Positions 59,996 to 64,000 of a stretch of 64,000 bases of DNA are shown here, one piece after another. Positions within the stretch are counted from its first letter, which is position 1. Every line of letters starts with the position of its first letter. A model generated the notes under the pieces. That model did no database searches. It saw nothing but the letters and a program-made list of their open reading frames with translations, and had not been told where the DNA came from. This stretch comes from Endotrypanum monterogeii (lineage: Eukaryota; Euglenozoa; Kinetoplastea; Trypanosomatida; Trypanosomatidae), in contig CM007328.1 of the NCBI GenBank assembly GCA_000333855.2, forward strand, positions 87,763 to 151,762. The letters run 5' to 3'. Position numbers and translations under genes: made by a program.

Positions 59996-62900
59996 GTGTG
60001 TGTGTGTGTGTGGTTTCATCGTGTTGGTTTTTTTTTTCTTTCTCTCTCTCTGTTGTTTTTGTTGCTTTTATTAAAGTTTTGTAAGTCCCATCTGATCAAT
60101 AGAGGGATCCACGCCCCCTCTTTGCGCACATTTCTTTCTTAATTTTCTCACGACATACATCCCTTTTTTTTGCCCTCCTCCACACTTCACCCCACTCCTC
60201 CACTCCCTTAAAGAGTTGCCACCACAACTTTCTTCCCTTGCAAAGATCAGCTGCATGGTCGTATGTAACAATACTTTTTTTTCTTCTGCCTGCGTGCGCT
60301 CGCAAGTATTTGTGTGTGTGTGTGTGTGTGTGTGTGTATTCCTGGGGGAGGGAAAGACGTCGGCAAGCGTCCTCAATCATCCGATAGCAATACAAGATGA
60401 CGTTCAATTAAACATGAAGTCGATTCCTTATCCAACACCCCCTCCCCTCCCCTCCCCTCCCCTCCCCCACTATGTTCATTTTTTTTTTACCTCACATTTA
60501 CACATGTTCAATTTTTTTTAAAAAATGGGCATTTTTTTCCCCTCGGTTTTCGTATTTGTGAGTGTTTCTCCTCCCCCCCCCCCTATTCTCACACTGCCGC
60601 GCTCTCGAAGAGCACAGCGAAATACATGCCCCATAATTGTACATGTATGTATATATATATATATGGGGTATGCACGGATCAAAAGGCATCGACCTGGTGA
60701 GTGTGTGTGGTGGGGGGGGGGAGAAATATGCAGATGTGCATTGAGAGCATTACGTAGGTGCGCGCTCTAAAACCGCCAGGGTGTGTGTATGTATGTATGT
60801 ATGTGTGAGTAGTGAGGTAGACGTATGCCCATACATAGAGGATAACATGCTTAAGTGTGTGTGTCTACGGGTTACATCCCTCCTTTCCCTGAAAGTGGGC
60901 AGCATAGATACTCATTGTCTGTCTGTGTCTGTGCCTGTGGGTGGGTGAGTGGGTTTTGGTTAAATAAATATATATCAAGAGGGGAAGCGTTTCTGTGTTT
61001 TTTTTTTTCCGTACAATCATTGTTATGCTTCTTCCGCAGCCGCGCTTTTTATCTTTATTTTTTTTTTTTTGATCTGTGCCCCCTTCTCCCCCCCCCGCTC
61101 TCGTGCACCGTTTTTTTGTTTTTTTTCCCTTGTAACTCCTCAGGGGGGGGGGTCCCACGCATGATGGTGCAATACATCTCCATCAGAAAATGAAAAAAAA
61201 TGAGCATCGGTGAAACGGAGGAAGAAAATCCCCAACGACCTTCAGAGCAATATTAGTGAAGCGCTTTTATTTTTTCTGTCCCTGTGATGCTTCTTTTTTT
61301 TTTTTGCGCTGCTCTCGCAGTCTCCCTTCCCCAATCATTCGTAATGCGTGTGAGTTGTCTCCTTGTTAGACTTTCGCACGTGTCTGTCTGTTTCTGTGTT
61401 TGTGTGTGTGTGTGTGTGTGTCAGAGAGTTCCCATTGTATGAATAGCATTGCCAATGCCCCTCATCCCCCCAACGAAAAAAAAAGCACCTACACAATCTA
61501 CGTATGCGTTTGTTATGGGCTTTCTCGAGCTTCTGTTGTCTTTTTTTTTCTAGTGATCTATACATGTACATTATATATAATGTACATAGATATACATGAT
61601 GTCTCTCAGCATTAACGTTGTTTCCATATTGCCATCTTATCTTCGAGAGGGAGACGGCGACGGATGCCCCCTCCTCCTTTGGGGAGGACGGGTGATGGGA
61701 TGCATCTCTACATTTGTCGCGGTTGTTTTTTTTTTTTCTTCCGATGAAGTACATTGTGTAAAGCACGAGAAAAGGATCCAGATACCGCTCCTCCCTCCTT
61801 TCCTTTTTCACCTAGCACAAGTGCTGCATAGTGTGTGTGGGGGGGGGGGGTGCTCCGGCTCCCAGGGCCCTCATTCCCTCCCCCGCCCCCTATACACCCT
61901 TTCTTCGCAACCCCCTACAAACGAAAAGAAAAAAAAAGGGGGAGAGAGAGAGATCACAAAACTGCAGCCCCTGCCTCCCTGCACAACTGGGGTGGATTCT
62001 TGGCTTTGTTGGGCATATCGGGGGATAACATCGTGCCGAAGGGAATTGAGGGACATCATTAAGGTTTTTTTCTTTTCGATTTATATATATATATATAAAT
62101 GTATGCGTGTGAATATATGTACCGATAGAAACATGCACATTCAAATTCGACTACACGTCCCTTGCCCGCTGTCTCGGAACATGTTTGCACCCTCGAAGAT
62201 GTTCTATCCCAACGAAACTGTGTGTTCTGCTGTAGTGATGTGAATTGTTGCTACCCCAACACACACACACACACACACACACCCTTCTCCTCCAACTCTT
62301 ATCTAGAGCCCGTCAACCCTGTGGAGGTGCTCCAGGAATCCCCGGCACAGCGGGCAGGGAGCACCACGCCGAAACATATGCCCCTCACGGACCTCGGCAT
62401 AGAAGGAAAACGAGGCGGAGGAAGAGGGGAGAACGCGACAAGGCACAAAACAATGAAAAGGGCGTAAAAAAACCAAGTCCAACGTACACGTGAGTGCAGC
62501 GTAGATAATGCAAAGGCCCACGCTCGCACTGACACACACACACACAAAAAAAAAACGAAAAAAAAAGGGAGTCGAGAGAATGATTGGCCGCACTTGGGTG
62601 TATCCATACATTCACCAGACGGAAAAGATGTAATATATATATATATACACTCATACTCTGTTTCTTTCGTTTTTTTTTCTGTTCGTTTAGTGACTATCTT
62701 TTTTTCTTGCTGCGTAGGGTGGGAGGGAGGGGGGAGGGGGGGATGCTGCCACCCTCCCTCCCCTCTCTTTTCTCCCCGAGATCTTGACATCCCCAGCTGT
62801 GTGTGGAAAGAGGAGAACGGAAGGGTGCAGCAAACTCGTTGGGCAGTGTGTGAACTGAAAAAAAAGGGGGGACAATGTTCCAAGAGATCCCAATAAATAT

Positions 62901-63518
62901 ATATTTGTTCGTTTGCAAATCGAAATATCGATACTTTTTTTTTTTTTTGTTGTGTGTGTGTGGTCGTGCGCATAAGCTCGTCTGCCCCCTTGTATCGCAC
63001 AGGGGCTACACCAAGCCCCATCGGGGTACAACGAGGGAGATGAAAGGTTGATTTGTGCAACTCCACCAAAGACTCGACAAAAATCCCCTGCTTTCTCTAC
63101 ACGTACACATGTTCATATATATATATATATATATATATTATGCACATTACTGCCCTTCCCGTCGTTGTTCCTTTTTTTTTTTCGTTTTTCGTTCACAAAG
63201 GCATACAAGGATTCATTCGAAGCGTATATTGACCCACGCTCCCACCCATCCACACACACACACACACACATCCAAAAACAACAATCAGATTATTATTATT
63301 ATTATTATTATTACCCTCACTCATCTCTCATTGCTTCGCATCGCTGTGTGTGACACACACCCCCATCGGCTGACTCATTTGATCTTTGTCAAGGAGACGT
63401 CTCGCCGCAGGGCGGGAAGAATTTTTGTTCTCTTGAGGTAACTCGTGTAGATATCCTCGCTGCCCCTCCCCTAGACATATATATATATATATATATATAC
63501 ATAAAGAGAGGGGAATAC
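58601..63518. other. Nearly 5-kb gene-free spacer carrying repeat copy 2
   Basis: I find no gene in 4.9 kb. It is packed with poly-T runs (for example 58711-58719, 59482-59492, 59602-59614, 59860-59873, 61053-61070, 61294-61304), AT/GT compounds at 59508-59547 and 59966-60012, (GT)n at 60309-60337, CCCCT repeats at 60441-60468, a G run at 61839-61850, (CA)n at 62261-62282, and AT runs at 63115-63138. The 317-bp repeat lies at 62299-62615. A palindrome, ATGTACATTATATATAATGTACAT, lies at about 61563-61588. CCTCCCCTAG with AG at 63473-63474 precedes the last gene. Confidence 0.65.
62299..62615. repeat. Dispersed repeat, copy 2 (317 bp)
   Basis: This is the second copy of the repeat at 19600-19916, same orientation and same length between the shared borders TTATCTAGAGCCCG and CATACATTCAC. 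It differs by about five substitutions plus changes in the CA/A tract. A (CA)n microsatellite lies directly before it here but not before copy 1, so the shared segment is limited to the element itself. I see no target-site duplication that I would trust. Confidence 0.93.
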
Positions 63519-63932
63519 ATGACCATCAGGGGCCCTTGCGGGGCGGCCCAGCGGGCAACGTCGCCCATTGCAGCACTGCTCGTCACGATGGTGCTGCTAG
63601 GGGTGTTTGTAGGTGCGCCTCTGGTTCCTCAGGTCGCTGGGGTGACGACTCTGCCCACCCGCTATGTTCGGCAACAGTATCCGGTACATGTCAGCTTTAT
63701 GACACAGTACTGGTGGATCGGATTTATCGCTCTCTTGTCTGGGTTTTTCTGCATTGTACTAATCATCAGAGTAGTGATCGGATGTCACTTCAGGAAAGCA
63801 GAGCAGCTCCGCCGCAGAAAAGAAATCGAGGCGAAAGAAGTACACCCCAATAACGACGAGGCAGTAAGCTTCGGCACTCACACACGCAGCCACGATGATT
63901 GGTCACAATCGAAAAACCCGCTGCGCAGGTAG
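63519..63932 (+). CDS. Single-pass membrane protein, NP(L/F)RR family member C
   Basis: This 137-residue protein is the shortest and most divergent of the three related genes. A clear signal peptide (hydrophobic core about 18-34, Ala-rich end near 40) is followed by a very short external part with the shared LPTRYVRQQYP (45-55), then the helix starting WWIGFIALL (about 65-88). The cytosolic tail is basic next to the membrane (FRKAEQLRRRKE) and ends SKNPLRR. The Tyr-x-Arg-Gln-Gln-Tyr-Pro block is nearly identical to that of member A. The ATG is the first after the acceptor at 63473-63474. A small type I surface or endomembrane protein is likely; the function is unknown. Confidence 0.87.
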   Translation: MTIRGPCGAAQRATSPIAALLVTMVLLGVFVGAPLVPQVAGVTTLPTRYVRQQYPVHVSFMTQYWWIGFIALLSGFFCIVLIIRVVIGCHFRKAEQLRRRKEIEAKEVHPNNDEAVSFGTHTRSHDDWSQSKNPLRR

Positions 63933-64000
63933 TCCCCAACCCATGCATGTGATGGACTTTGCGACACCACACGCTCCTTCCCTTTGGCGGTGAGCAATCA

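Noticed and set aside
51969..63932. Assignment of the small membrane proteins to the amastins
   Set aside because: They have one main membrane helix, not four, and lack the amastin cysteine-tryptophan-glycine signature.
1..64000. tRNA, rRNA, snoRNA or CRISPR features
   Set aside because: No T-loop-like GGTTCGA block with a fitting cloverleaf, no convincing box C/D pair and no regular direct repeat with spacers was seen; box-poor RNAs cannot be excluded by eye.

Overview
This is a stretch of nuclear chromosome from a trypanosomatid protozoan, most probably one close to Leishmania. All 18 genes lie on the + strand and none has an intron. They are separated by long spacers rich in pyrimidine tracts and microsatellites, as expected of a polycistronic unit resolved by trans-splicing and polyadenylation. 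Adjacent signal peptidase I and SUMO genes, with eIF2-beta downstream, fit my memory of Leishmania chromosome 8 and T. brucei chromosome 5; I could not check this. In many genes the first ATG after a plausible pyrimidine-tract/AG acceptor is the start of the long frame. I used this to choose starts and to reject TTG/GTG extensions.

Layout. 1-13 kb: a PWWP/Tudor-like protein, then a 2,435-residue protein of unknown function. 13-25 kb: SEC11-type signal peptidase, a cysteine-rich type I membrane protein, SUMO and three unknown proteins. 25-44 kb: a PRPP-synthetase-like protein with an N-terminal SPX-like domain and a degenerate active site; a 2,271-residue membrane protein with a Kelch-like ectodomain and a degenerate kinase domain; and a membrane protein kinase with all catalytic motifs but a reading-frame break at a run of nine A. 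44-51 kb: a LYR protein, eIF2-beta and mitoribosomal protein mL49. 52-64 kb: three related single-pass membrane proteins ending in NP(L/F)RR, interrupted by an unrelated membrane protein and followed by a nearly 5 kb gene-free spacer.

The spacers hold (GT)n, (CA)n, (AT)n, poly-T, poly-C, a run of 28 G, several perfect inverted repeats, two gaps of N, and two copies of a 317-bp repeat 43 kb apart. I saw no tRNA, rRNA or CRISPR array.

The strongest candidates for under-described biology are the SPX/PRPP-synthetase fusion, the receptor-like pseudokinase beside an intact-looking membrane kinase, and the NP(L/F)RR family. Apart from the housekeeping genes (signal peptidase, SUMO, LYR protein, eIF2-beta, mL49), functions are inferred from motifs read by eye.
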